DNA of 64,000 nt. Source: Comamonadaceae bacterium (lineage in GTDB: Bacteria; Pseudomonadota; Gammaproteobacteria; Burkholderiales; Burkholderiaceae_C). Positions 54,554-62,842 of the stretch are shown one piece after another. The notes beneath the pieces are model-generated. The model had not been told where the DNA came from. It did not search any database and saw nothing but the letters and a program-made list of their open reading frames with translations. The DNA is taken from the NCBI GenBank assembly GCA_947476465.1, contig CANJQN010000017.1:24641-88640 (forward strand), in the 5' to 3' direction. Within the stretch, counting starts at the first letter, position 1. Each line of letters begins with the position of its first letter. The position numbers and the translations under genes are program-made.

Positions 54554-55477
54554 GTGGCACAGGCCGCAACGCAACGGGGGGTGGGTCTGGCGCTGGCCGC
54601 GCTGGGCGCGATCGCGTTCAGTGGCAAGGCCATCATCGTCAAGCTGGCCTACCGCCACGGGGTCGATCCGGTCACGCTGATCATGCTGCGCATGCTGTTT
54701 GCCCTGCCGTTTTTCCTGGCGATGGCGTGGTGGGCCGGGCGCGGCAAGGCGCCGCTCACGCAACGCGACTGGTGGGGCGTGATCTGGCTCGGTTTTTGCG
54801 GCTATTACCTCTCGAGCTTTCTCGATTTCGCCGGGCTCCAGCACATCACCGCCTCGCTCGAGCGGCTGATCATGTACCTGAACCCGACCTTGGTCGTCGT
54901 CCTCGGCTGGCTGCTCTTCCAGCGGCGCATCACCGGCGCCCACGCCTTTGCCATGGCCGTGAGCTATGCCGGTGTGCTGCTGGTGTTCGGCCAGGAACTG
55001 GCCGCTCACGGCACGTCGGGCGCTTCGGGCTCGCGCACGGCGCTTGGCGCGGCGCTGGTCTTCGGCGGCGCGGTGACCTACGCCACGTACATGGTGTTCA
55101 GCGGGCAGTTGGTGCAACGCCTGGGCTCACTGCGGCTGGCCGGCCTGGCCACCGGCGTCGCCTGCCTGTTCTGCCTGGTTCAGTTCGCGCTGCTGCGTCC
55201 ACTGGACTCGGTCCTGCAGGTGGCACCGCAGGTGGTCTGGCTGTCGATGCTCAACGCCGTGGTGTGCACCGTGGTGCCGGTGCTGCTGGTGATGATGGCG
55301 ATCGAGCGTATCGGGGCGTCGGCCACCGCGCAGACCGGCATGATCGGACCGCTGTCCACCTTGCTGATGGGCGTGGTGATCCTGGGTGAGCCGTTGACCG
55401 TCTGGGTCGCGGCCGGGACGCTGTTAGTGCTGGCAGGCATCTATCTGTTCTCTCGTGCGAGGGTCCCGGCGTCCTAG
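54554..55477 (+). CDS. EamA/DMT-family permease
   Basis: An inner-membrane transporter of the drug/metabolite superfamily, 307 residues with ten hydrophobic helices in two EamA repeats (LAALGAIAFSGKAIIVKL; ALVFGGAVTYATYMVFSGQL). A GTG start directly after the DUF3422 remnant is used, without an obvious ribosome site. Its substrate is unknown; relatives export amino acids or metabolites. It may have been placed under the truncated gene's promoter. Confidence 0.88.
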   Translation: MAQAATQRGVGLALAALGAIAFSGKAIIVKLAYRHGVDPVTLIMLRMLFALPFFLAMAWWAGRGKAPLTQRDWWGVIWLGFCGYYLSSFLDFAGLQHITASLERLIMYLNPTLVVVLGWLLFQRRITGAHAFAMAVSYAGVLLVFGQELAAHGTSGASGSRTALGAALVFGGAVTYATYMVFSGQLVQRLGSLRLAGLATGVACLFCLVQFALLRPLDSVLQVAPQVVWLSMLNAVVCTVVPVLLVMMAIERIGASATAQTGMIGPLSTLLMGVVILGEPLTVWVAAGTLLVLAGIYLFSRARVPAS

Positions 55478-55597
55478 GGTTTTCACCGCGCCCATTCGGT
55501 GCGTTGTATTTGAAAACCAAAGTACCATCCACCGCTTTCCGGTGGGTTGGTGGCGCGTGCGCTCCCCCGCGCATCAAAGTTCAGGGAGAACGACGGA

Positions 55598-56704
55598 ATG
55601 TGGAATCGATTCGGCCATCCGGCCGTCCAGCACTGGACGGCACTGTCCCTGGCGTCACAGGCCGGCCGCGCCGCCGTGCAGCACCGGCTTCTGGGCGGCA
55701 CCGCAGCCAGCGCCGATGCGCAGGCACTGGCCGGCGGCATCGCGCGAACCTGGCTGGAGCGCGCCGACCGCATCGAAGACGCCAATGTGTTCCGCCGCTT
55801 GCAGTTGCAGTCGGTGCAGCGAAGTCGTTGCGGCGCGCTGCGGCGCCCACCCAGACCCGTGATCGATGGCGATGCAATGGCCATCGACATCCTGCGAGGC
55901 GCGCAGCCTGAGCTGGCGCTCGTGCTGGCCAGCGCCGGCGCGGGCGTGCGGGCCGGCCTTGAACGGCTCGCGCCCACCGCCGGGCAGCAGGTCGGCATCA
56001 CCGATCCGCCCGACCTGCGGCTGGTGCTTACCCTGGCCGCGCGCGGTTGCTTGTGCCATGTTTCGCTGTCCGACCCGGCCGCGTTGGTCGAGCTGGAGGG
56101 GCAACTGGCGGCCTGCCGCGCCGGGCAGGGCAAGGACGCGTTGAATGGCCAGGCGAACGGGCAGGGCAAGAGCGTCGACGTGGCGCGCGCGCGCGACATC
56201 GCCTCGCGGGTGCGCCTCAAGGACGGCCAGGGCATGGCCGCGGTCGGCGCCGCGCCAGGGTCTTTGCGCATGGTGGTCTCGCTGTCGACGCTGCAGCGCC
56301 TGCCCGACCTGCGCGCGGTGGGCCGTGACCTCGAGGCCGCCGGCACCCAGCTCGCTTCGGGCGGCGGCCTGGTCTTCGAGTTCCTGCATGCGGCGGGCGG
56401 TCCCATGTACCCGCTGACGCCACGCCTGACCTTGCCCGCGTTTTCCGACCTCGCCGCGACCGCGAAACAACAAGGCCTGTCGCTCGCGCACCTGGCCATC
56501 GGCTGCACGCCCATGGCCGATGGCCCCCGCCCGCCGGCGTTCTCAAAGACGCTCACACCCGACCCGAGCAGCGGCGCGATCAACCTGACCGCAGCCGATG
56601 AGGCCGCCTGGGCGGCCTGGACGCCCCTGCTGTGGTCGTCACAGCACGACGGCCGTCCGATCGAATTTCGCGTCTCGGGCCTGTTCATCAAGCAGGGCGG
56701 CTAG
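55598..56704 (+). CDS. Unknown protein, 368 aa
   Basis: I do not recognise this protein. The ATG at 55598 (MWNRFGHPAVQHWTALS) has GGGAG nine bases upstream. There is no signal peptide or membrane helix. The N-terminal third is helical and Arg/Ala-rich. A middle part has Rossmann-like alternation (AIDILRGAQPELALVLASAGAGVRAGLERLAPTAGQQVGITDPPDLRLVLTLAA), and SVDVARARDIASRVRLKDGQGMAAVGAAPG could hold a loop. The preceding 120 bases are AT-richer and may hold its promoter. It could be another effector-like gene given the chaperones 4 kb away, but nothing diagnostic is visible. Confidence 0.65.
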   Translation: MWNRFGHPAVQHWTALSLASQAGRAAVQHRLLGGTAASADAQALAGGIARTWLERADRIEDANVFRRLQLQSVQRSRCGALRRPPRPVIDGDAMAIDILRGAQPELALVLASAGAGVRAGLERLAPTAGQQVGITDPPDLRLVLTLAARGCLCHVSLSDPAALVELEGQLAACRAGQGKDALNGQANGQGKSVDVARARDIASRVRLKDGQGMAAVGAAPGSLRMVVSLSTLQRLPDLRAVGRDLEAAGTQLASGGGLVFEFLHAAGGPMYPLTPRLTLPAFSDLAATAKQQGLSLAHLAIGCTPMADGPRPPAFSKTLTPDPSSGAINLTAADEAAWAAWTPLLWSSQHDGRPIEFRVSGLFIKQGG

Positions 56705-56759
56705 GATCGCTCCTGTGGCCGTCGCAAGCGCGGCCTCGTGAACACAGGAGCAGTGCAAC

Positions 56760-57557
56760 ATGGATCTCGGAATCAAGGGCCGCTGGGCCCTGGTAGGCGG
56801 TGCGAGCAAGGGGCTGGGCCTGGGCTGTGCCCGCGCCCTGGCGCGTGAGGGCGTCAACGTGGTGCTGGTGGCGCGCGGCGCGCCCGCGCTGGAGCTGGCG
56901 GCGCAGGCCCTGCGCGCCGACCCGCAGGTGCCCATTGGCACGCAGGTGCTGGCCGTGGCGGCCGACATCACCACGCCGCAAGGCCGCGCCGCCGCCTTCG
57001 CGGCGCATGCCGACTACGACATCGTGGTGACCAACGCCGGCGGGCCACCACCCGGCGATTTTCGCGACTGGGACCGCGAGACCTGGATCAAGGCGGTCGA
57101 TGCCAACATGCTCACGCCCATCGAGCTGATCAAGGCTACTGTGGATAGCATGGCCGCGCGTGGCTTCGGGCGCATCGTCAACATCACCTCCAGTGCGGTC
57201 AAGGCGCCGATCGACATCCTGGGCTTGTCCAATGGCGCGCGCAGCGGCCTGACCGGCTTCGTGGCCGGGGTGGCGCGTACCGAGCGGCTGGCGGCGGCCA
57301 ACGTGACGATCAACAACCTGCTGCCCGGCGCCTTCGACACCGACCGCTTGCGCGCGACGATGGAAGGGGCGGTGAAAAAGTCCGGCCTGTCGATGGACGC
57401 GGTGGCCGACGCGCGGCGCAAGACCGTCCCGGCGCGGCGCTTTGGCACCCCCGACGAATTCGGCGCCACCTGCGCCTTTTTGTGCAGCATGCAGGCCTCG
57501 TACATCACCGGGCAGAACGTGCTCATCGACGGCGGCGCGTACCCCGGCAGCTTTTAA
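56760..57557 (+). CDS. SDR-family protein lacking the YxxxK catalytic pair
   Basis: A 265-residue Rossmann protein resembling 3-oxoacyl-ACP reductase. The cofactor motif is GGASKGLGLGCARAL near residue 13 and the NAG motif is VVTNAGGPPPGDF. After VNITSSAVKAPIDILGL, where Tyr-x-x-x-Lys should be, it reads SNGARSGL, so both catalytic residues are replaced. This fits the BKR-like SDR subgroup known for an imperfect catalytic tetrad. It may bind a nucleotide without normal reductase chemistry. It converges with the LIV-type binding protein, overlapping by four bases. Confidence 0.88.
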   Translation: MDLGIKGRWALVGGASKGLGLGCARALAREGVNVVLVARGAPALELAAQALRADPQVPIGTQVLAVAADITTPQGRAAAFAAHADYDIVVTNAGGPPPGDFRDWDRETWIKAVDANMLTPIELIKATVDSMAARGFGRIVNITSSAVKAPIDILGLSNGARSGLTGFVAGVARTERLAAANVTINNLLPGAFDTDRLRATMEGAVKKSGLSMDAVADARRKTVPARRFGTPDEFGATCAFLCSMQASYITGQNVLIDGGAYPGSF

Positions 57558-58804
57558 GGCGCCGGTCTCTTGCGCTGCACGAACAGGTTGCGCCGCGCGT
57601 CCTCGGGGTAGGCAAAGGTCACGGCGCCGTTCTTGACCTTGCCCATCACCATCATGTTGGACGTGATGGCGTCCTTGTCGTCGGGGTCGAAGGGGCGCTC
57701 GTAGGTGGCGACGACGCCGTAGTAGGTACGCGCGATGTTTTCCAGGGCCGCCTTGACCGCGGGCCCGCGCAGGTCGCCGTTGCGGATGCCAAACAGCGCA
57801 TGCATCAGGATGTAGACGGCGTCGTAGGCCTGGGCGGCGGCCATGGGCACCGGAATGCGCTGCACCTGGTACTTGCGGGCATAGCCGGTGAGAAAAGCCG
57901 CGCGGCGCTCGTTGCTGGGCTCTGCGATGAAGGTCTGCGCCATCAGGGCGCCTTCGGCCGCGGCACCGGCGCCCTCGATGAAGAACGGGAACGACAAGGG
58001 CCAGCCGCCGACCTGCGGCGCCTTCCACTTGAGGGCCTGGCGGCCCAGGCCGATGACCGCGTTTTCCTTGCCCACGGTGTAGCTGAAGACCACGTTGGCG
58101 CCGGCGGCGCGCGCGGCTTTGAGGTCGGTGGTGAGGTCGGCGACGCCCAGCGGAAAACGGGCCACATGCACCGGCTGGAGCTTGCGCTCGGCCAGGGCCT
58201 TGCGCACGTCGGCCAGGCCCGCTTCGCCATAGGGCGTGGTGTCCGCGAAGATCGCCACCCGCGTCCAGCCACGGCGCACCAGGTCTTCAACCACGAACTC
58301 CGACTGGATGCCGTCGCGCGCCGAGGTGCGAAACACATAGCTGTCGCGTGCGGGGAACTTGGCCGTGACGGGGCTGCCGGCGGCGCAGGGCACGATCAGC
58401 GGCAGCTGGTGCGTCTGGAACACGTCCAGCGCAGCCATGGCCACGCCGGTGTTGCAAAAGCCCAGGGCGGCGAACACGCCGGCCTTGACCAGGGCCTGGG
58501 CGCCCGCCAGGCCCGCGGGCGGGCTGGCCTGGTCGTCCTGGATCACCAGCTCGATCTGGCGGCCCAGGTAGCCGCCGACGGCGTTGATCTCGTCGACCGC
58601 CATGCGCACACCGTTGCGCATGGGGACGCCGAAGTCGGCCGAGGGGCCGGTGAACGGACCGATCAGGCCCAGCTTGAGGGGGGGCGGGGTTGGAAGGGCG
58701 GCGGTCACCGCAGGGGTGGTGGAGGCGTTGGCCGCAGGGGCGGGCGCATCGGCCCAGGTGCTCGCGCACAGAAGGGCCGCAGCCCAGAAAAGGAGTGGTC
58801 GCAT
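57554..58804 (-). CDS. ABC transporter substrate-binding protein, branched-chain amino acid (LIV) type
   Basis: A periplasmic binding protein of 416 residues. The signal peptide is MRPLLFWAAALLCASTWADA. A Pro/Ala linker precedes KLGLIGPFTGPSADFGVPMRNGVRMAVDEINAVGG, the hallmark of the LivJ/type I fold, and QLVIQDDQASP and RDGIQSEFVVEDL follow. No permease or ATPase is adjacent, so it is an orphan receptor here. The ligand may be amino acids, amides or aromatic acids. Confidence 0.9.
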   Translation of the reverse strand: MRPLLFWAAALLCASTWADAPAPAANASTTPAVTAALPTPPPLKLGLIGPFTGPSADFGVPMRNGVRMAVDEINAVGGYLGRQIELVIQDDQASPPAGLAGAQALVKAGVFAALGFCNTGVAMAALDVFQTHQLPLIVPCAAGSPVTAKFPARDSYVFRTSARDGIQSEFVVEDLVRRGWTRVAIFADTTPYGEAGLADVRKALAERKLQPVHVARFPLGVADLTTDLKAARAAGANVVFSYTVGKENAVIGLGRQALKWKAPQVGGWPLSFPFFIEGAGAAAEGALMAQTFIAEPSNERRAAFLTGYARKYQVQRIPVPMAAAQAYDAVYILMHALFGIRNGDLRGPAVKAALENIARTYYGVVATYERPFDPDDKDAITSNMMVMGKVKNGAVTFAYPEDARRNLFVQRKRPAP

Positions 58805-58954
58805 AGGGTGTGTCCGGAAGGTCGGCGGATCAAATCACCGAGGCGCCACCGTGGCAACGGCGCAGGGGCGGGTTGTCAGCCGCCGTAATGCCAAACCGGC
58901 GAACGTGCAAGCCTGGCTACAGGAAGCTGGCCGCCCGGCAACCTCAGCGCCACG

Positions 58955-59860
58955 TCAGCGCCGCGAGGTGACCGCGATGCCCGCCACGATGAGCGCGAAC
59001 GCCGCGCCGTGGTACAGGTGCGGCAGTTCACCCAGGATCGCCGCCGACAGGATGGCAGCGAACAGCGGCGAGAGGTTGCCGAAGATGCCCGCAACGTTGG
59101 GCCCCATGCGGGAGACGGCCAGCCCCCAGCAGCGGTAGGCGACGATGGCTGGCGCGATGGTCACATAGGCCAGCGCGGCCAGCAGCGGCCAGCCCCACTG
59201 GATGGGCGGCGGATTGAGCAGGGCCCATTCACCGCCCGCGAACAGGGCGGCGCAGGCGGCGCCCGGCACCACCTGCGCCATGAGAAAGGCGGCCCAGTCG
59301 CCCCGGATGGCGGGGTCGTCGTCCTGGGTGCGCGTGAGCAGCCAGCTGTACCAGGCCCAGGCGGCAGTCGCCAACAACATGTACAGGTCGCCCGCCACGA
59401 ATTGCACCTTGGCCAGCCGGGCCGGATCGCCATGCGACAGCACGATGAGCACGCCCACCATCGACAGCACGGCGCCGAGCAGCTGACGCGCGGTGGCGCG
59501 GTGGCCGAAGGACAGCGCCCCGATGGCCAGCATGAACATCGGCATGCTGGAGGCGACCAGGGTGACGTTGACGGGGGTGGAGGTGTGCAGCGCCAGGTAC
59601 TGCAGCGCGTTGTACAGGCCCACGCTGAGCAGGCCCAGCAGGCCATAGCGGCGCCAGTGCGTCCACAAGGCGCTGCGCGGCCGCAGCACCCAGCCGGCCA
59701 GCGGCATCAGCAGCAGCATGGCCAGCAGCCAGCGCAGCATGTTGAAGGTGATGGGCGGCACCATGTCGACCACCAGGCGTCCCACCACCGCATTGCCTGC
59801 CCAGAGCAGCGGCGGCAAGGTCAACAGCGCAAGGTTGCGGAGCGTGAAAGGCTGATGCAT
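58955..59860 (-). CDS. EamA/DMT-family permease
   Basis: An inner-membrane transporter with 301 residues from the ATG at 59860 (MHQPFTLRNLALLTLPPLLWAGNAVVGRLV). Ten helices form two EamA domains, with PPITFNMLRWLLAMLLLMPLAGW and YVTIAPAIVAYRCWGLAVSRMGPNVAGIFGNLSPLFAAILS. The longer frame to 60088 overlaps another gene and is rejected. The substrate is unknown. The 150 bases between it and the LIV-type gene hold nothing I recognise. Confidence 0.9.
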   Translation of the reverse strand: MHQPFTLRNLALLTLPPLLWAGNAVVGRLVVDMVPPITFNMLRWLLAMLLLMPLAGWVLRPRSALWTHWRRYGLLGLLSVGLYNALQYLALHTSTPVNVTLVASSMPMFMLAIGALSFGHRATARQLLGAVLSMVGVLIVLSHGDPARLAKVQFVAGDLYMLLATAAWAWYSWLLTRTQDDDPAIRGDWAAFLMAQVVPGAACAALFAGGEWALLNPPPIQWGWPLLAALAYVTIAPAIVAYRCWGLAVSRMGPNVAGIFGNLSPLFAAILSAAILGELPHLYHGAAFALIVAGIAVTSRR

Positions 59861-59900
59861 GGGCCCGGGGACTGTAGCCCAGGCGCGGCCCCGCGAGGCG

Positions 59901-60266
59901 TCATCCGGCGTCGACGTCGGGTTGGAAGTAGGCCAGCAGGCCCGCGAGCGCGCCGGCCGCGAAGATTGCGGGCAAGAAGATCTTGGTGACTTCCCAGCAG
60001 ATGTTGGGCCTGGGCCGCACGCCGGGCACGGCTTCGAGGGCCAGAGCGCCAGGGGTGGGGGGCATGTAGGGCCGCACTTGTGCCGCATGGGGCGCGATCG
60101 TCAGGGCCAGGTGGGCAACGGGGTTGGGCGGGTCGTCGCCCAGGTTTTCGAACCGTGGCGCCGCAGGTTGCACCTGGGCATGGGGTTGCGCCGCCGCGGC
60201 TTGGCGAGGGGGGAGCGGCGGGCGCACGTGCCAGATGGTGGCGGAGTGGGATGCGGTGGTTTGCAT
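59901..60266 (-). CDS. Unknown small protein with one membrane segment, downstream of CesT-like chaperones
   Basis: A 121-residue protein. The first ~75 residues are Pro/Ala/His-rich without order (MQTTASHSATIWHVRPPLPPR). One hydrophobic segment lies near the C-terminus (IFLPAIFAAGALAGLLAYF). It starts 42 bases after the second chaperone on the same strand. A disordered N-terminus and late membrane segment could fit a type III substrate or translocation-linked protein, as a guess from context. I do not recognise it. Confidence 0.55.
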   Translation of the reverse strand: MQTTASHSATIWHVRPPLPPRQAAAAQPHAQVQPAAPRFENLGDDPPNPVAHLALTIAPHAAQVRPYMPPTPGALALEAVPGVRPRPNICWEVTKIFLPAIFAAGALAGLLAYFQPDVDAG

Positions 60267-60308
60267 AGGGGTCCTTTTGAAGAAATGAACAGGTGGTAAA
60301 GCACGCGG

Positions 60309-60713
60309 CTAAGCCAGGATGGCCTGCTCGCTTGCCAAGGCCGCCCGCACCTTGCGGCAGGCGCCAGCCAGGGTGCGAATGCGGCCGGCCAAGCGCGTGG
60401 CGGTCAACCGGGCCGTGTCCAGGGATTGCGTGAGCACGACGGCGTCGGTGCCCGGCTCCAGGGCGAACACCGGTTTGCCACGCTCGGCCAGCGCCAGATT
60501 GCCCGCGAGCAGAGTGGTCAGCAGGCGTTCGCGGTGCATGGCCGGGTGACCGACCAGCGCCACCAGACGCAACATGCCGGTGGCCGGGCGCCAGTGCAAT
60601 TCCACGTGCACGTCGCCGCCCAGGCAAACCGCGCAGCGGTCTTGCGCCTCGACCGCCAGCGGCGCGATGCCCAGCTCAGCGGACAACTCGGCAAGGAGCG
60701 ATTCAAGGTACAT
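60309..60713 (-). CDS. CesT-family type III secretion chaperone-like protein, 134 aa
   Basis: Start MYLESLLAELSAELGI at 60713 overlaps the preceding chaperone gene by 11 bases. The fold pattern of class I chaperones is visible: an N-terminal amphipathic helix, strands with a small-molecule-like Cys turn (DRCAVCLGGDVHVELHW), LVALVG, then a helix with the LLTTLLAGNLALAERGKPVFALEPGTDAVVLTQSL signature, and a C-terminal helix. Size and lack of a signal peptide fit. Such chaperones bind one effector's N-terminal region in the cytosol. The effector is usually encoded next door. Confidence 0.72.
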   Translation of the reverse strand: MYLESLLAELSAELGIAPLAVEAQDRCAVCLGGDVHVELHWRPATGMLRLVALVGHPAMHRERLLTTLLAGNLALAERGKPVFALEPGTDAVVLTQSLDTARLTATRLAGRIRTLAGACRKVRAALASEQAILA

Positions 60714-61161
60714 GGTGCGTCGCCTGCGCGGGCATCGGAAGGGGCGGCGCCGACGGGCGGGGCCAGCGGTCGCGCCATTGCCCGGCGTGGTGCACGAGGC
60801 GCGTGAGCGCCGCCAGCAGCTGTGGCGTTTGCAGGTGCGTGCGGTCCAGGTGGCGGACGATGAACACCTCGCCGGCCAGGTCCATGCACAGGACATGGCC
60901 GTCCACGGCATGGGCAAAAAGGTTGCCGGTCAGCAGGCTCGCCAGCAGCTCGTGCGACAGCTCGGGCGCCACCGGGCCGAGGTGGGCGCGAAGGTTCACA
61001 GCGTGTGCTTCGTCGTCGTTTTCGTTTTCGTTGTCGCCGTGGGGTGTGAGCGTGACGTCGATCCCATTGATGACCAGAGCGCAAGGGCCGTCACTGTTGG
61101 CGTCAAGGCCGGGCAGGCCGAACTGCGCGCCCAGGGCTGCGACGATGTCATTGAAGTCCAT
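60703..61161 (-). CDS. CesT-family type III secretion chaperone-like protein, 152 aa
   Basis: With start MDFNDIVAALGAQFGLPGL at 61161 the protein has 152 residues; the frame is open to 61203. It has the same plan as the next gene: N-terminal helix, CALVINGIDVTLTP strand pair with an acidic Asn/Glu/Asp loop, NLRAHLGPVAPE, then LSHELLASLLTGNLFAHAVDGHVLCMDLAGEVFIVRHL. An additional helix and a Pro-rich tail end it. The LLxGNL helix followed by a hydrophobic strand is the family hallmark. A weak hrp-like box lies 30 bases upstream. Confidence 0.72.
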   Translation of the reverse strand: MDFNDIVAALGAQFGLPGLDANSDGPCALVINGIDVTLTPHGDNENENDDEAHAVNLRAHLGPVAPELSHELLASLLTGNLFAHAVDGHVLCMDLAGEVFIVRHLDRTHLQTPQLLAALTRLVHHAGQWRDRWPRPSAPPLPMPAQATHHVP

Positions 61162-61190
61162 GGCCAGGGTGATTCCGGAAGTTGCCCGCT

Positions 61191-61218
61191 TGAGTGCGCG
61201 CAAGGCGCGCGGCGTTCC
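61191..61218 (-). promoter_or_regulatory. Weak candidate hrp box (GGAACG-N15-GCACTCA)
   Basis: The minus-strand spacing equals that of the two boxes near 17.7 and 19.35 kb. Position 6 and the first base of the second half depart from GGAACY-N15-CCACNNA. It ends 30 bases before the chaperone start, within the 220-base divergent gap to the MmgE/PrpD gene. Confidence 0.3.
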
Positions 61219-61381
61219 GTGCCCGACAGGCTGGGGTCAGAACGCAGCGATTGATCGGGACGGGCGGCGGGCCGACGATTTCATCGCTCACGACGCGGCA
61301 TGCCGTTCGGCTAAGCTTGGCCTGTCCGGACCTTGACTACCTGTTCCCTGCCGCGACCTGCCACAACCTTTGCGAGCCGCC

Positions 61382-62809
61382 ATGACCAAGACCGTTGTAG
61401 AAACCCTTGCCGCGTTCACCCACGAGACAACGTTCGATCGGCTGCCCGCCCATGTGGTCGAAGAGAGCAAGCGATTGATGGTCGATTCCATCGGCTGCGC
61501 CCTTGGCGGGTTGAGCCATCCCAAGGGCGACATCGGCGTGAAGTTCGCGGCGCTCCAGGGGCCTGGCGCGCCGGGCGAGCAGGCCACCGTGATCGGCACC
61601 GGTGACCGGGTCTCCGCCATTTCGGCCGCCTTCGCCAACAGCGAGCTGATGAACGCGCTGGATTTTGACGCCGTGCTCCCGCCGGGGCATGTCAGCCCTT
61701 ACGTCATCTCCTGCGCCCTGGCGGCGGCCGAGGCGGCGAATGCCTCGGGTCAGGAGCTGTTGACCGCGGTGGCGATCTCGCACGAGATGTCCAACCGCAT
61801 CGGCAAGGCGCTGGACTACCTGCGCGACACGAAAGACGGCAAGCCCACGCCGCCACCCGTCTTCGGCTATGCCAGCACGGTCTTCGGCTCGGCGGCGGGC
61901 GTGGGGAAGGTGCGAAGGCACTCTCTGGAGACCCTGGTCAACGACCTGGCTATCGCTGGCGCAATGTCGCCGGTCAATACCCAGTGGGCATGGTCTGTCC
62001 ACACCCCCACCGCCACCGTCAAGTACGCCGTTGCGGGCGCGATCACGCAGGCGGCCATGGCGGCCACTTATTTGGCGGAGCTCGGCCACACCGGCGACAT
62101 CCAGCTGCTCGACGATGGCGAGCACGGCTACCGGCGCCTGATCGGCAGCGCCCGTTGGCAGCCCGAGCGCATCACCCCCGACCTGGGCTCGGTGTGGTAC
62201 TTCCCGTTGGAGCAGTCGTACAAGCCCTATCCCCATTGCCGGATCCTGCATGCGCCGCTGGACGTGCTGACCAGCATCCTCGAGCAGCACGACATCAAGC
62301 CGGCCGAGATCGAGTCCATCACCGCGTGGGTCGAGGGCTGGGTCATGAAGCCGCTGTGGACCAACCGCAACGTCGAGCACGTCACCCAGGCGCAGTTCAG
62401 CATGGCGCACGGCCTGGCGCTGGGCGCGCACCGGATCCCGCCGGGCAAGCGCTGGCAGGCGCCCGAGGTGGTGTTCGACCCGTCGGTCATCGCGCTGATG
62501 GACAAGGTGCACTACGAAGTCCACCCTGGCTACACCCAAGGGCTTGCGGCCGACGCGGCCAGCCGTCCGGCGCGCATCGAGGTCAAGGCCCGCGGCCAGA
62601 CCTTCACCGCCGAGACCCTGTACCCCAAGGGCAGCCTGTCGCCCGACCCAAGCACGCGGATGACCAACGAAGAGATCACCGCGAAATTCGTGCGCAATGC
62701 CGATGGCGTCATGACCCCGCGGGCGATCGACCGCACCCTCGATCAGCTGTGGAACCTGGACCGGGTGACCGATCTGCCCGCGCTGATGTCTACGCTGTGC
62801 CCACGCTGA
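61382..62809 (+). CDS. MmgE/PrpD-family dehydratase-like protein
   Basis: A 475-residue cytosolic protein of the 2-methylcitrate dehydratase/aconitate-decarboxylase superfamily. Visible segments are VDSIGCALGGLSHPKG near residue 38, ALDFDAVLPPGHVSPYVISCALAAAEA, SHEMSNRIG, and YKPYPHCRILHAPLDV with the conserved KPYPxC. The family includes PrpD, cis-aconitate decarboxylase and iminodisuccinate epimerase, so the substrate cannot be named. It may share a transcript with the oxidoreductase 33 bases downstream. Confidence 0.9.
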   Translation: MTKTVVETLAAFTHETTFDRLPAHVVEESKRLMVDSIGCALGGLSHPKGDIGVKFAALQGPGAPGEQATVIGTGDRVSAISAAFANSELMNALDFDAVLPPGHVSPYVISCALAAAEAANASGQELLTAVAISHEMSNRIGKALDYLRDTKDGKPTPPPVFGYASTVFGSAAGVGKVRRHSLETLVNDLAIAGAMSPVNTQWAWSVHTPTATVKYAVAGAITQAAMAATYLAELGHTGDIQLLDDGEHGYRRLIGSARWQPERITPDLGSVWYFPLEQSYKPYPHCRILHAPLDVLTSILEQHDIKPAEIESITAWVEGWVMKPLWTNRNVEHVTQAQFSMAHGLALGAHRIPPGKRWQAPEVVFDPSVIALMDKVHYEVHPGYTQGLAADAASRPARIEVKARGQTFTAETLYPKGSLSPDPSTRMTNEEITAKFVRNADGVMTPRAIDRTLDQLWNLDRVTDLPALMSTLCPR

Positions 62810-62842
62810 CCTCGTGCCCGATTGTTTGAACTGAGAGACCCC

